A stretch of DNA of 64,000 bases, taken from Martelella lutilitoris. Its GTDB lineage: Bacteria > Pseudomonadota > Alphaproteobacteria > Rhizobiales > Rhizobiaceae. Position numbers and translations under genes: made by a program. Position 1 is the first letter of the stretch, and each line of letters begins with the position of its first letter. The stretch covers positions 62,001-126,000 of the forward strand of contig NZ_VCLB01000002.1 of assembly GCF_005924265.1 (NCBI RefSeq). The letters are read 5' to 3'. Below are positions 44,957 through 54,428 of this stretch, in pieces. Under the pieces are notes generated by a model. That model searched no databases. It was not told the origin of the DNA and saw nothing but the letters and a program-made list of their open reading frames with translations.

Positions 44957-45553
44957 TCAGCCACGGGCAACGATGTGGGCGGCCTCCGCATCGCCCAGCG
45001 CCTGTAAAAGCGCACTCGTGTTGGAGACGCCGAACTTCTTCAGCATCCGGGCGCGATAGACCTCCACCGTGCGGTGGGAAAGCTCGATCCGCTGGGCGAT
45101 TTCCTTGCTGGTCAGCCCTTCCGAGAGAAGCGAGACGATCTCGCGCTCGCGCCGCGTCAGCGCAAGATAGGGGCGGGAGGCGGAAAGATCGGCAAAGCTC
45201 CACACCGCGCGCTGCAGAGGCTCGTCGGGGGTGAAGGAATGGCCCCGCACGCGGCACCAGAACAGCGTGCCGTCTTTTCGCGCCATGATCCGTTCATCCC
45301 AGTAGCCACCGCCCTGCTTGAGCTGTTCAACGCCGCGATCACGGATATTCTCGAATTCGGCCTCCGAGGGGTACAGCAGTGAAAACGTCTGCTCCTTCAG
45401 CGCCGCCCGCTCATAGCCGAACATGCGGGCAAAGGCGAGGTTGCAGTCGCGGATGACGCGGTTCTCGGTGACCACAAGCCCGACCGGGGCAAAGGTGAAG
45501 GCAAGCTCCGCGAAATCGCCCTCTGCAAAAGCATCCTCGATACGTATTCTCAC
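44957..45553 (-). CDS. PAS domain LuxR-type transcriptional regulator
   Basis: A one-component regulator of about 198 residues. The N-terminal half is a PAS domain (FAPVGLVVTENRVIRDCN, FARMFGY, and GTLFWCRVRGHSF); the C-terminal 65 residues are a LuxR/FixJ helix-turn-helix (LTRREREIVSLLSEGLTSKE and SHRTVEVYRARML). There is no receiver domain. I take GTG at 45553, preceded by GGGGAA; an ATG at 45580 has no ribosome-binding site. It lies divergent from the branched-chain-type importer and convergent with the aldehyde dehydrogenase, so it may sense their substrate. Confidence 0.87.
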   Translation of the reverse strand: MRIRIEDAFAEGDFAELAFTFAPVGLVVTENRVIRDCNLAFARMFGYERAALKEQTFSLLYPSEAEFENIRDRGVEQLKQGGGYWDERIMARKDGTLFWCRVRGHSFTPDEPLQRAVWSFADLSASRPYLALTRREREIVSLLSEGLTSKEIAQRIELSHRTVEVYRARMLKKFGVSNTSALLQALGDAEAAHIVARG

Positions 45554-45654
45554 GATATTCCCCAAACAGGCTGGTCTCATATAGGCTGTTCGCCAGAGGA
45601 TATGTCAGGGGAAACCTGCCTACAACTGGCGGCGGCCCCTTCATGGAGGAGACA

Positions 45655-46860
45655 ATGATGACCATTTTGTCGCGGTTCTTCGGACCGCTTGTTCTCGGTG
45701 TGGCGGTCGCGACTGGCGCCCATGCTGCGGATCCGATCAAGATCGCCCTTGTTCACGGGCTTTCCGGCAGCACCTTCGAGGCCTTTTCCAAGCAAAGCGA
45801 GACCGGGTTCGAGCTCGGGCTGGAATATGCGACCAACGGCACCAACGCGATCAACGGCCATCCGATCGAGATCATTCACAAGGATACGCAGTTCAAGCCG
45901 GATGTCGGTCGCGCCGTGCTGGCCGAGGCCTATGGCGATGACGATGTGCTTCTGGCCGTCGGGGCGACGTCGTCCGGCGTGACCGCGGCCATGCTGCCGG
46001 TGGCGGAGGAATACGAAAAACTGCTGATCGTCGAGCCGGCGGTCGCCGACAGCCTGACCGGACCCGACAGCAATCGCTATATCTTCAAGACCTCGCGCAA
46101 TTCATCGATGGACATGCAGGCCCAGGCGCTGGCGCTGCAACCGGATGAGAACCTCTATGTAGCAACGCTCGCCGAGGATTATGCCTTCGGCCGCGACGGC
46201 ATCATTGCCTTCAAGACCGCGCTGGAAGGATCAGGCGCCACCGTGGTGGGCGAGGAATATGTGCCGCAGGGGACCACCGACTTCACGGCCGCGACCGAGC
46301 GCATGTTCAACGCGCTGAAGGACCAGCCGGGTCGCAAGGTCATTCTCGTCTATGTCGCCGGCGGCGGCGATCCGATGGGCAAGATCCAGGCCATGGAGCC
46401 GGAGCGCTATGGCATCGAACTGTCGACCACCGGCAACATCCTGTCGGTGCTGCCGACCTACAAGCGCGTTCCCGGCATGGAAGGCGCCGTCTATTACTAT
46501 TACGAAAGCTACGACAACCCGATCAATGACTGGTTGGTGAAGACCCACGAGGAACGTTTCGGCACGCCGCCCGACTTCTTCACCGCAGGCGGAATGTCGG
46601 CGGCGCTGGCCGTGGTCAAGGCGATCGAAACCGCCGAGACGCTTGATACGGACGGGCTGATCGAAGCGATGGAAGGCATGAGCTGGGATACGCCCAAGGG
46701 CGAGATGAAGTTCCGGCCGGAAGACCATCAGGCCATGCAGTCGATGGTTCATTTCAAGATCAGGGTCGATCCCGATGTCGACTGGGCGATCCCGGAACTC
46801 GTGCGCATCATCGAACCCGGCGAAATGACGATTCCCGTCGGCCGCAACAATCAGGAATAA
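45655..46860 (+). CDS. Branched-chain amino acid-type ABC transporter substrate-binding protein
   Basis: A 401-residue periplasmic protein of the LivJ/HAAT fold (Peripla_BP_6). A signal peptide ends at AHA before ADPIKIALVHGLSG; later segments such as KDTQFKPDVGRAVLAEAY and EDYAFGRDGIIAFK are typical. GGAGG upstream favours ATG 45655. Family members bind amino acids but also amides and aromatic acids. It starts the five-gene importer plus hydrolase operon. Confidence 0.92.
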   Translation: MMTILSRFFGPLVLGVAVATGAHAADPIKIALVHGLSGSTFEAFSKQSETGFELGLEYATNGTNAINGHPIEIIHKDTQFKPDVGRAVLAEAYGDDDVLLAVGATSSGVTAAMLPVAEEYEKLLIVEPAVADSLTGPDSNRYIFKTSRNSSMDMQAQALALQPDENLYVATLAEDYAFGRDGIIAFKTALEGSGATVVGEEYVPQGTTDFTAATERMFNALKDQPGRKVILVYVAGGGDPMGKIQAMEPERYGIELSTTGNILSVLPTYKRVPGMEGAVYYYYESYDNPINDWLVKTHEERFGTPPDFFTAGGMSAALAVVKAIETAETLDTDGLIEAMEGMSWDTPKGEMKFRPEDHQAMQSMVHFKIRVDPDVDWAIPELVRIIEPGEMTIPVGRNNQE

Positions 46861-46870
46861 CGGTATCCTC

Positions 46871-47638
46871 GTGACAAACCCGACTCTCGTGACTGAGGGA
46901 CTGACCATTCGGTTCGGCGGCCATGTGGCCGTCGACCGGGTGAACTGCGCCTTCAGGCCCGGCGAGCTGACCGTGATCGTCGGTCCCAATGGCGCCGGAA
47001 AGACCACCTACTTCAACCTGATCTCCGGCCAGCTGGCGGCGACCTCGGGCCGGGTGATGAAAGACGGCGTCGATATCACGCGTCTTTCCCCGTCCGCCCG
47101 CGCCCGCCATGGCGTCGGCCGCGCCTTTCAGTTGACCAATCTGTTTCCGGCGCTCTCCGTTCTGGAAAATATCCGCCTCGCGGTTCAGGCGCGCGCCGGG
47201 GCCGGCTGGCACATGTTCAGGGGCGTTGCCGCCTTTCATGAGATCAACGCGCGTGCGGAACGCTATCTCGAGGCCGTCAGGCTCTCAAACGTGGCCTACA
47301 AACCCGCCGCCTCGCTGCCCCATGGCGACCAGCGAAAGCTGGAGGTGGCGCTTTTGATGGCCATGGAACCGGATATCTACATGTTTGATGAACCGACGGC
47401 CGGCATGTCGCTCGACCATGCGCCGGATGTGCTCGATCTGATTGCTGAGATCAAGCATGACCATTCCAAGACCGTGCTTCTGGTGGAGCACAAGATGGAG
47501 GTGGTGCGTGCGCTCGCCGACCGTATCATCGTTCTGCACAATGGCGCGCTTCTGGCCGATGGGCCGCCGGCGGCAATCATGGCGAGCGACATCGTCCGCG
47601 ACGTCTATCTCGGGAAATCCGGGGAGCATGCGGCATGA
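46871..47638 (+). CDS. Branched-chain amino acid-type ABC transporter ATP-binding protein (LivG-like)
   Basis: A 255-residue ATPase with a GTG start ten bases after the binding-protein gene. Walker A is GPNGAGKTT and the Walker B region reads MFDEPTAGMS. The signature loop is unusual, reading LPHGDQRKLEVALLM rather than LSGGQ, as is common in LivG proteins. Its stop overlaps the next start (ATGA). Confidence 0.92.
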   Translation: MTNPTLVTEGLTIRFGGHVAVDRVNCAFRPGELTVIVGPNGAGKTTYFNLISGQLAATSGRVMKDGVDITRLSPSARARHGVGRAFQLTNLFPALSVLENIRLAVQARAGAGWHMFRGVAAFHEINARAERYLEAVRLSNVAYKPAASLPHGDQRKLEVALLMAMEPDIYMFDEPTAGMSLDHAPDVLDLIAEIKHDHSKTVLLVEHKMEVVRALADRIIVLHNGALLADGPPAAIMASDIVRDVYLGKSGEHAA

Positions 47639-48342
47639 GCGCGCTTTTGACCATCGAGCACATGAAAACCGATATCGGCCAGTACAAGGTGTTGCACGAT
47701 GTCTCCTTTTCCGTGCCGCAAGAGGGCGTCTTCGTGCTGCTCGGTCGTAATGGCGCCGGCAAGACCACGACCCTGCGTTCGATCATGGGGCTCTGGCGGC
47801 CCTCGCCGGGCTCGGTCCGTTTTCGCGAAGAGGATATCACCGGCCTGCACACCGCCGATATCGCCAGGCGCGGCATCGCCTATGTGCCGGAAGATATGGG
47901 CATCTTCGGCGGATTGACGGTGGCGGAAAACCTGGTGCTGGCAACGGCCGGCGGCACGCCCGAAGAGGGACGTCTTGCCCGCATTTTCGAACTTTTTCCA
48001 GCGATCGAGAAATTCTGGACCAAGCCGGCGCGCGCGCTTTCCGGCGGCCAGAAGCAGATGCTGGCCGTCGCCCGCGCGATAATCGAGCCGCGGGCGCTGA
48101 TCCTGATCGACGAGCCGACCAAGGGACTGGCGCCCGCCATTATCGACGCGATGGCCGACGCCTTTGCGGAAGTGGCGAAAGCAACGCCGATCCTGCTGGT
48201 CGAACAGAATTTTCACTTCGCCAGTCGGCTCGGAACAAATGTGGCGGTGATCGAGGACGGCCATGTCGTCCATCAGGGCGCCATGGCGGATTTCGTTGCC
48301 GACCGCGCTCTGCAGGAACGGCTTTTGAGCCTGTCGGCCTGA
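47635..48342 (+). CDS. Branched-chain amino acid-type ABC transporter ATP-binding protein (LivF-like)
   Basis: A 235-residue second ATPase: Walker A GRNGAGKTT, LSGGQKQMLAVARAI, and LIDEPTKGLAP, the LivF pattern. It forms a heterodimer with the LivG-like subunit and overlaps it by four bases. Confidence 0.93.
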   Translation: MSALLTIEHMKTDIGQYKVLHDVSFSVPQEGVFVLLGRNGAGKTTTLRSIMGLWRPSPGSVRFREEDITGLHTADIARRGIAYVPEDMGIFGGLTVAENLVLATAGGTPEEGRLARIFELFPAIEKFWTKPARALSGGQKQMLAVARAIIEPRALILIDEPTKGLAPAIIDAMADAFAEVAKATPILLVEQNFHFASRLGTNVAVIEDGHVVHQGAMADFVADRALQERLLSLSA

Positions 48343-48351
48343 GGAAGAAGA

Positions 48352-49344
48352 ATGTCTGAACTCAATAAACTTCTCGATCGGGCTGGCGGGGTCAACCTGC
48401 TGCCGGTTCTGCTGGCGGTGATCGCCTTCGTGCTGATCGGCCAGCCATCCTCGTGGGCGACGCTCACGGTGGCAGGCCTTGCCATGGGCATGATGGTGTT
48501 TCTGATGGCCTCCGGCCTATCGCTGGTGTTCGGCATGATGGATGTGCTGAATTTCGGTCACGCCGCCTTCATCTCTTTCGGCGCCTTTGTCGCCGCAAGC
48601 GTTCTGGCGGCACTGAACGGCTGGCTCGGTTCCGACAGCGTCGTCCTGTCCGGCCTCGCTTTCGCGCTCGCCTTCATCGCGGCCATCACGTTCGGGCTGG
48701 CGGCGGGCTGGTTCTTCGAGACCGTCGTGATCAAGCCGGTCTATCGCGATCATCTGCGCCAGATCCTGATTACAATGGGAGCGATGATCGTCTCCGAGCA
48801 GATCATCCTGGCAATCTGGGGCGGCACGCCGATCGCCGTGCCGCGCCCGCATTTTCTTGAAGGCGCCTGGATCATCGGCGACGTGTCGATCGAGGTCTAT
48901 CGCGTCTTTGCCTTCCTCCTCGGACTTGTCGCCTTTGTCGGGCTCCACATGGCGCTGAATCACACAAGGATCGGACTTCTGATCCGCGCCGGCGTGGAAA
49001 ACCGCGAGATGGTCGAAACGCTCGGCTTCCGCGTCGACCGGCTGTTCATCGCCGTCTTCATGGTCGGCTCGGCGCTCGCCGCCCTCGGCGGCGCCATGTG
49101 GGGCGGCTACCAGACGCTGATCACGCCGGCGCTCGGCAACCAGATGATGATCATCGTATTCATCGTCGTTATCATCGGCGGGCTCGGCTCCATCGGCGGC
49201 ACGCTGCTCGGCGCCATCACGGTCGGTCTCGTCACCAATTATGTCGGCTTCCTGGCGCCGAAGATGGCGCTCGCATCCAACATGATCCTGATGACCGCGA
49301 TCCTTCTGTGGCGTCCCAACGGATTGAGGCCCGCCGTCAAATGA
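48352..49344 (+). CDS. Branched-chain amino acid-type ABC transporter permease (LivH-like)
   Basis: A 330-residue inner-membrane protein with about eight spans. The LivH hallmark GLSLVFGMMDVLNFGHAAF appears near residue 57, and the C-terminal GGLGSIGGTLLGAI segment is conserved. It overlaps the next permease gene by four bases. Confidence 0.93.
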   Translation: MSELNKLLDRAGGVNLLPVLLAVIAFVLIGQPSSWATLTVAGLAMGMMVFLMASGLSLVFGMMDVLNFGHAAFISFGAFVAASVLAALNGWLGSDSVVLSGLAFALAFIAAITFGLAAGWFFETVVIKPVYRDHLRQILITMGAMIVSEQIILAIWGGTPIAVPRPHFLEGAWIIGDVSIEVYRVFAFLLGLVAFVGLHMALNHTRIGLLIRAGVENREMVETLGFRVDRLFIAVFMVGSALAALGGAMWGGYQTLITPALGNQMMIIVFIVVIIGGLGSIGGTLLGAITVGLVTNYVGFLAPKMALASNMILMTAILLWRPNGLRPAVK

Positions 49345-50411
49345 TCAACCGGACCACTTACGGCGCCATCGGCGTCAAGACGGCAGCGCTCCTCATCTGG
49401 GCCGTCCTGCTTTTCGCGCCCTTCCTGTTTCAGGATGTGCGCTCGATCGAGGTCGCCGCCCGCGTGCTGATCTTCATTGCCCTGGTGGCAAGCTACGACC
49501 TCCTGATCGGCTACACCGGCATCGTGTCCTTCGCTCACACCATGTTTTTCGGCTTCGGGGCCTATGGCGTGGCGATCGCGCTCAAGCATTCCGGTCCCGG
49601 ATGGGGCCAGATCGCGCTCGGCGCCTTTGCAGGTCTTGTTGTGTCGGTGATTGTCGCGGCCGCCATCGGCCTTCTCAGCCTGCGCGTCAAGGCCATCTTC
49701 TTCGCCATGATCACCCTTGCGGCCGGCTCGGTCGTGCTGGTGCTCGCCTCGCAGATGTCGCAGTTCACCGGCGGCGAGGATGGAATCACCTACAGCGTCC
49801 CCGCATTGTTCAAGCCGGCAACCAAGCTTCTGGTCGATGCCGACGGCAAGGTCGCAACCCTGTTCGGGGTCAGGCTCAACGGCAAGATCGCCGCCTATTA
49901 TTTCGTCTTCCTGTTTTCCGGTCTGATCTTTGCCGCCATGTTGCGCCTTGTGGTGTCTCCGCTCGGCACGGTCTTGAAGGCGATCCGCGAAAACGAGGGG
50001 CGCGCGGAGGCGATCGGCTACCGGGTTGTGGCCTACCGGACCTTCGTCTTCTGCATATCCGCCGTCGCCGCCTCGCTCATCGGTTCGGTCTATGCCGTCT
50101 GGCTGAAATATACCGGGCCGGATACATCGCTCTCGTTTGCCATCATGATCGATATCCTGCTGATGGTCGTCATCGGCGGCATGGGCACGATGTGGGGCGC
50201 GGTGATCGGCGCTTCCCTGCTGGTCGTGGCGCAGTTCTATCTCCGCGATCTCATGGAGATGGCGGCGTCGGCGCTCTCCGCAATCCCGCCGGCGGCGGTG
50301 CTGATGGACCCGGATCGCTGGCTGCTCTGGCTCGGTCTGATCTTTATCCTGCTGGTCTATTTCTTCCCCAAAGGGATTGCCGGAACGGCGATGGAAAAGG
50401 GAAAACGATAA
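49341..50411 (+). CDS. Branched-chain amino acid-type ABC transporter permease (LivM-like)
   Basis: A 356-residue permease with about nine spans, YDLLIGYTGIVSFAHTMFFG early and GGMGTMWGAVIGA late, the LivM pattern. The ATG at 49341 overlaps the LivH-like stop. Its own stop overlaps the hydrolase start (TAATG), so uptake and hydrolysis are coupled. Confidence 0.93.
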   Translation: MINRTTYGAIGVKTAALLIWAVLLFAPFLFQDVRSIEVAARVLIFIALVASYDLLIGYTGIVSFAHTMFFGFGAYGVAIALKHSGPGWGQIALGAFAGLVVSVIVAAAIGLLSLRVKAIFFAMITLAAGSVVLVLASQMSQFTGGEDGITYSVPALFKPATKLLVDADGKVATLFGVRLNGKIAAYYFVFLFSGLIFAAMLRLVVSPLGTVLKAIRENEGRAEAIGYRVVAYRTFVFCISAVAASLIGSVYAVWLKYTGPDTSLSFAIMIDILLMVVIGGMGTMWGAVIGASLLVVAQFYLRDLMEMAASALSAIPPAAVLMDPDRWLLWLGLIFILLVYFFPKGIAGTAMEKGKR

Positions 50412-51286
50412 TGCAACAGCCGCGCTTTGCCTTTGTGCCGGTCGGCCGCCATGAGCTCCACGTGACCGAGTGGGGCGATCCCGCCGCGCCGCCGATCGTC
50501 CTGTGGCACGGTCTGGCCCGCACGGGCCGCGATTTCGACGAGCTCGCCGAAGCGCTTTCCGCCGATCATTTCGTTCTCTGCCCGGATACGATCGGACGCG
50601 GCCTTTCGAGCTGGGCGCATGATCCCGCAACGGATTATTCGCTGGAATCCTATGCCGATCTCGCCATCGGCCTGCTCGACCATTACGGGATCGATCGGGC
50701 CGGCTGGCTCGGCACGTCCATGGGCGGACTGATCGGCATGCGGATCGCCTCGGGGGCCTGCGCAGACAGGCTTTCCTTCCTTGTGATCAACGATATCGGT
50801 CCGGAACTGCCGAAGCCGGCGGTCGAGCGGATCATCGCATATTCCGACAGCATGCCGCAATTCGACGGCCTCGCGAGGGCCGACAACTGGTTCCGCAGCA
50901 CCTATCTCCCCTTTGGCCCCGCCCCGGAGGCCTTCTGGATCCGCATGACACGAAATTCCGTCCGAAGGCTCGCGGATGGCGGATTCACCGTCCATTACGA
51001 TCCGAGGATCACCGTTCAGTTCACGGCCTCGTCCGACGAGCTTTTAAGCTGGGAACGCTACTCCCGCATCACGCTCCCGACCCATCTGGTCTGGGGCACG
51101 CAGTCCGACCTGCTGACAGAGCAGATCGTGGCGCGGATGAAGGCCGAGGGCCCGAAGCCGTTCGTCACCGCCTTCACCGATTGCGGTCACGCGCCGTCTC
51201 TGTCGTCGTCCGAGGCGATCACGGAGATGAAGGCACAGATCGTCCGTCTTGAGGCGGCAGCCGGAAGGGGGGCGACCGGTGCGTGA
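50411..51286 (+). CDS. Alpha/beta hydrolase
   Basis: A 291-residue cytoplasmic hydrolase with oxyanion segment LWHGLARTGRDF, nucleophile Ser in GTSMGGL (near residue 103), and a C-terminal His in DCGHAPSLS. The layout resembles enol-lactone hydrolases and ester hydrolases of aromatic breakdown. It is the last gene of the importer operon, translationally coupled to the LivM-like gene, so its substrate is probably what the importer brings in: an ester, lactone or amide. Confidence 0.87.
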   Translation: MQQPRFAFVPVGRHELHVTEWGDPAAPPIVLWHGLARTGRDFDELAEALSADHFVLCPDTIGRGLSSWAHDPATDYSLESYADLAIGLLDHYGIDRAGWLGTSMGGLIGMRIASGACADRLSFLVINDIGPELPKPAVERIIAYSDSMPQFDGLARADNWFRSTYLPFGPAPEAFWIRMTRNSVRRLADGGFTVHYDPRITVQFTASSDELLSWERYSRITLPTHLVWGTQSDLLTEQIVARMKAEGPKPFVTAFTDCGHAPSLSSSEAITEMKAQIVRLEAAAGRGATGA

Positions 51287-51577
51287 GGCGAAGCAGGTCT
51301 GATCCGGACGCTGTACCCCGTGATATCCGCAATGCTTTGCGCGTTCGTAGCCCGCCATCGGCATTGACGCTTGTTTCTCAAACCGGGACACGGACGGTTC
51401 TTGGTCAACGACAAGCTGCCACTCCGGCACAACGGAGCAGCGGTCGCATCCGGCAATGCCGCTCCTGCCCCGCTGCAATTTGCGGAAATGGGACCGAAGG
51501 AGGTCATGAAGGCTGTTCGCTGCGCCCTCGAAACCGCTTCGGCGCGGTTCCGCGATTCGGAGAAAGGCGGAAACGAT
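51287..51577. other. Non-coding gap between convergent hydrolase and DeoR genes
   Basis: This 291-base stretch contains only short frames without recognisable similarity or ribosome-binding sites. I see no RNA gene or mobile-element end in it. Confidence 0.5.
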
Positions 51578-52381
51578 CTAGGACATCAGCGCCGTGATGA
51601 ATTGAGGACCTGGGGACGGGAATTTGTCGATCTGTTCGCGCGCGAGGCCTTCATCGGTGATGATAGTGTCAATCGCTTCAATCGAGGCGGTCTTGTGCAG
51701 GGCGCGTTCCATGAAGCGGCTGGAATCGGCCATCAGGATGACCTTGTTGGCGGCGGCGATCATGGCGCGCTTCAACTGGACCAGTTCCAGGAGGGTTTCC
51801 GATACGCATTGCTCGTCGATCGCGGCTGCGGACATGAAGAACAAGTCGCAGCGAATGTCGGCGAGGAAACTCAAGCCCGGTTCGCCGAGCAGGCTGAACG
51901 AGCCGAAGCGGCACGCCCCGCCGGGCACGATCAGCTTGATGTTTGGCTTGTAGGTCAGCACCTTGGCGACATGGAGATCGTTGGTGATGATGGTCAGGGG
52001 AATGTCGAGGCCGGCGATCTCTTCCGCCAGCAGGTGACAGATGACGGCGCCGGTGTCGATCAGCAGGGCCTGATCGGGCTCGATGAAGCGCATCGCCTCG
52101 CGCACGATCCCCTGCTTCTCCTCCAGCGCCGTGCGGCGCGCAAGGTCCGTGGAGGGCTCGTAGGTCGCGCGCGAACGGATGCTGACGGCGCCGCCATGGG
52201 TGCGTTTGACGAGCCCTTCGGAGGCCAGCAGGTCAAGGTCGCGACGGATTGTCGATACGGAGATGCCGAACATGCGGGCCAGGTCCTGGCTGGTGCCGGC
52301 CTGGTTGTTCTTGAACCAGTCCACCAGTTGCTGGCGGCGCTCGGCGGGCAGGAGTTCTTCGCTGTTGGTCTCTTCGTTCAA
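51578..52381 (-). CDS. DeoR family transcriptional regulator
   Basis: A 267-residue GlpR-type regulator: helix-turn-helix (QDLARMFGISVSTIRRDLD) and effector domain with LLIDTGAVICHLLA. It is the last gene of the TRAP transporter operon, 48 bases after the large permease, and probably controls the divergent region at 55446-55747. The effector is unknown, but DeoR proteins usually sense phosphorylated sugars, which sits oddly with the amino-compound genes across the promoter. Confidence 0.91.
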   Translation of the reverse strand: MNEETNSEELLPAERRQQLVDWFKNNQAGTSQDLARMFGISVSTIRRDLDLLASEGLVKRTHGGAVSIRSRATYEPSTDLARRTALEEKQGIVREAMRFIEPDQALLIDTGAVICHLLAEEIAGLDIPLTIITNDLHVAKVLTYKPNIKLIVPGGACRFGSFSLLGEPGLSFLADIRCDLFFMSAAAIDEQCVSETLLELVQLKRAMIAAANKVILMADSSRFMERALHKTASIEAIDTIITDEGLAREQIDKFPSPGPQFITALMS

Positions 52382-52429
52382 TGTCCGGCCTTCGGGTCGT
52401 CGATAGTGGAGATGCGTGCAACGCCGCCA

Positions 52430-53734
52430 TCAAAGGGCGTTGGGCAACCAAAGCACAATCTGCGGGAATATCGCAAGCAGGGCGGTACCGATACACAACA
52501 GCAGAAAGAACGGCAAGGCGGCGCGCACGGTCTTGCCGATGGTTTCGCCTGTCAGCGCCTGCAGGATGAACAGGTTGAGGCCGACCGGCGGCGTAAGCGC
52601 GCTCATCTCGATCATGATGACGAGGTAGACGCCGAACCAGAGCGGATCGAAGCCGGCATGCACGATCAGCGGAACCGCGATCGGCACGGTCATGACAGTC
52701 ATCGAGGTGCCGTCGAGGAACATGCCGAGGACGATATAGAGAACCGCGAGGATCAGCAGAACGCCATAGGGCGAGAGGTTCATCGCGGCGATGCTTTCGG
52801 TGATCAACGACGGCAGATGCATATAGGCGATCGCCGAGGACAGGAAGGCCGAGGCCGCGATCAGCATCAAGATCATCGAGGAGACCCGGATCGTGCTCTT
52901 CAGGCTGTCAATCATCAGTTGCCACGCGAACTGTCGGGTGACGAGCGTGATCACGATTGCGCCGAAAACGCCGACCGCGGCCGCCTCGGAGGGCGTTGCA
53001 ATGCCGGTATAGATCGCGCCCAGCACAATCGTCATCAGAACCAGGATGGGCACGAGATCGAGAAGCCCCCTCCAGATCACGCTCCACGATACCGGCTCTC
53101 CGTGAGGCGGCGCTACGGAAGGACGGATGAGCGAGACAATTCCGATATAGCCGGAATAGAGCGCTGCCATCATCAGGCCCGGCAGAAGTCCTGCGGCGAA
53201 AAGTTTTGCGATCGAGACCTGCGCCAGGACGCCATAGACGATCATGGCGATGGAGGGCGGAATGAGCAGGCCGAAACTGCCGGCGCCGGCAAGTGAGCCC
53301 GAGGCAAGCGAGAGGTCATAGCCGCGCGCCTTCAGTTCCGGAATGGTGATCTTGCCGACCGTGGCGGTTGTTGCCGTGGAGGAGCCTGAGATTGCGGCGA
53401 AGATGGTGCAGCCGATGACATTGGTGTGGAGCAGGCCGCCTGGAACGCGGGATACGAGCGGCGAAAGGCCACGGAACAGGCGATTGGAAATATCCGTGCG
53501 GAAAATGATGTCGCCCATCCAGATGAAGATCGGGATCGCGGCGAGTTCCCACGAGACGGCGGAAGACGAGATGACCTTGGTGGCGATCGAGCCGATCCGG
53601 ACCCAGTTGAAATCGAGCGCGAAATACATCGCGCCGGCGCCGACCAGCATCAGGCCGGCAAAAATCCACGTGCCGGCGCCGAGGAAGAGCACGAGCAGCA
53701 GCAGCAGCGTCAGCACGGACATTGAAACGGACAT
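52430..53734 (-). CDS. TRAP transporter large permease subunit (DctM-like)
   Basis: A 434-residue inner-membrane protein with about twelve spans, the ion-coupled channel part of a TRAP importer. DctM hallmarks include IFAAISGSSTATTATVGKI and GSFGLLIPPSIAMIVYG, and APLGEPV-like loops between halves. It is separated from the small subunit by 16 bases. Confidence 0.93.
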   Translation of the reverse strand: MSVSMSVLTLLLLLVLFLGAGTWIFAGLMLVGAGAMYFALDFNWVRIGSIATKVISSSAVSWELAAIPIFIWMGDIIFRTDISNRLFRGLSPLVSRVPGGLLHTNVIGCTIFAAISGSSTATTATVGKITIPELKARGYDLSLASGSLAGAGSFGLLIPPSIAMIVYGVLAQVSIAKLFAAGLLPGLMMAALYSGYIGIVSLIRPSVAPPHGEPVSWSVIWRGLLDLVPILVLMTIVLGAIYTGIATPSEAAAVGVFGAIVITLVTRQFAWQLMIDSLKSTIRVSSMILMLIAASAFLSSAIAYMHLPSLITESIAAMNLSPYGVLLILAVLYIVLGMFLDGTSMTVMTVPIAVPLIVHAGFDPLWFGVYLVIMIEMSALTPPVGLNLFILQALTGETIGKTVRAALPFFLLLCIGTALLAIFPQIVLWLPNAL

Positions 53735-53750
53735 GGCTTGCGTTCCTCAG

Positions 53751-54317
53751 CTAGAGCGTCAGCGCGCGTTCGTCGGCATGGCCGACGGCGAGAAGCCTGA
53801 GGATCCGCACGATTACCTGAAACGCCATCAGAGACAGGCCGATCAGGAAAAAGCTCTCGGGGATCCACATCGGGATGGGGAGGTAGGTTTCGGAGACGGT
53901 GCCCCGGCTCCAGTTCTTGAAAACGGACTTCCACTGGTACCAGGCCAGGAAAACCATCAGCGCCTCGACGGCGACGAGCGTGAAGAACTCGCACATCCAG
54001 GACAGTTTCGGCCCGGCTCGATCGGTCAGGACCTTGACGCGGATCATGAAGCCTTCTTCCAGAGCCCAGGCCGCCGACAGGAAACCCACGGCGGCAACGC
54101 CGTTGCCGACCAGCGAGTCGGCCATGAAGGTCGACTTGGAAAAAACGCGCAGGCAGATTTCCAGAAGCGTGAAGGCTGTCATCAGGACCAGGATGCAGGC
54201 GGCAATGAAGGCCGCAGTGCGATTGAGGATGGTCGAGGCATGGGCGATCAGCCGCAGCCATTGTGGGTCGTCCGTCGCCTCGGAGCGGTGATGTGAATGC
54301 GGTTCTTCAAGCGCCAT
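53751..54317 (-). CDS. TRAP transporter small permease subunit (DctQ-like)
   Basis: A 188-residue four-span membrane protein that partners the large subunit. The spans are visible as FIAACILVLMTAFTLLEI, VAAVGFLSAAWALEE, LVAVEALMVFLAWY and FFLIGLSLMAFQVIV. Low sequence conservation is normal; position between DctP- and DctM-like genes confirms it. Confidence 0.9.
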   Translation of the reverse strand: MALEEPHSHHRSEATDDPQWLRLIAHASTILNRTAAFIAACILVLMTAFTLLEICLRVFSKSTFMADSLVGNGVAAVGFLSAAWALEEGFMIRVKVLTDRAGPKLSWMCEFFTLVAVEALMVFLAWYQWKSVFKNWSRGTVSETYLPIPMWIPESFFLIGLSLMAFQVIVRILRLLAVGHADERALTL

Positions 54318-54383
54318 GATCGTCTCCGCTACAGCGGGCGATCACGGCCTTCGTGCCACAGGCCCGCTGAATGAAATGATTCA

Positions 54384-54416
54384 CGCGGCCCGCCATCTTT
54401 GAAAGGGCGAGCCGCG
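54384..54416 (-). other. Hairpin between TRAP binding-protein and permease genes
   Basis: Two 11-base arms (54384-54394 and 54406-54416) with one mismatch and an 11-base loop lie 12 bases after the binding-protein stop. It probably favours higher expression of the binding protein. Confidence 0.6.
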
Positions 54417-54428
54417 GGAGGAGAGATA

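Noticed and set aside
51371-53296. A 641-codon plus-strand frame opposite the DeoR and TRAP permease genes
   Set aside because: It crosses two well-defined minus-strand genes and reads as charged low-complexity antisense sequence.
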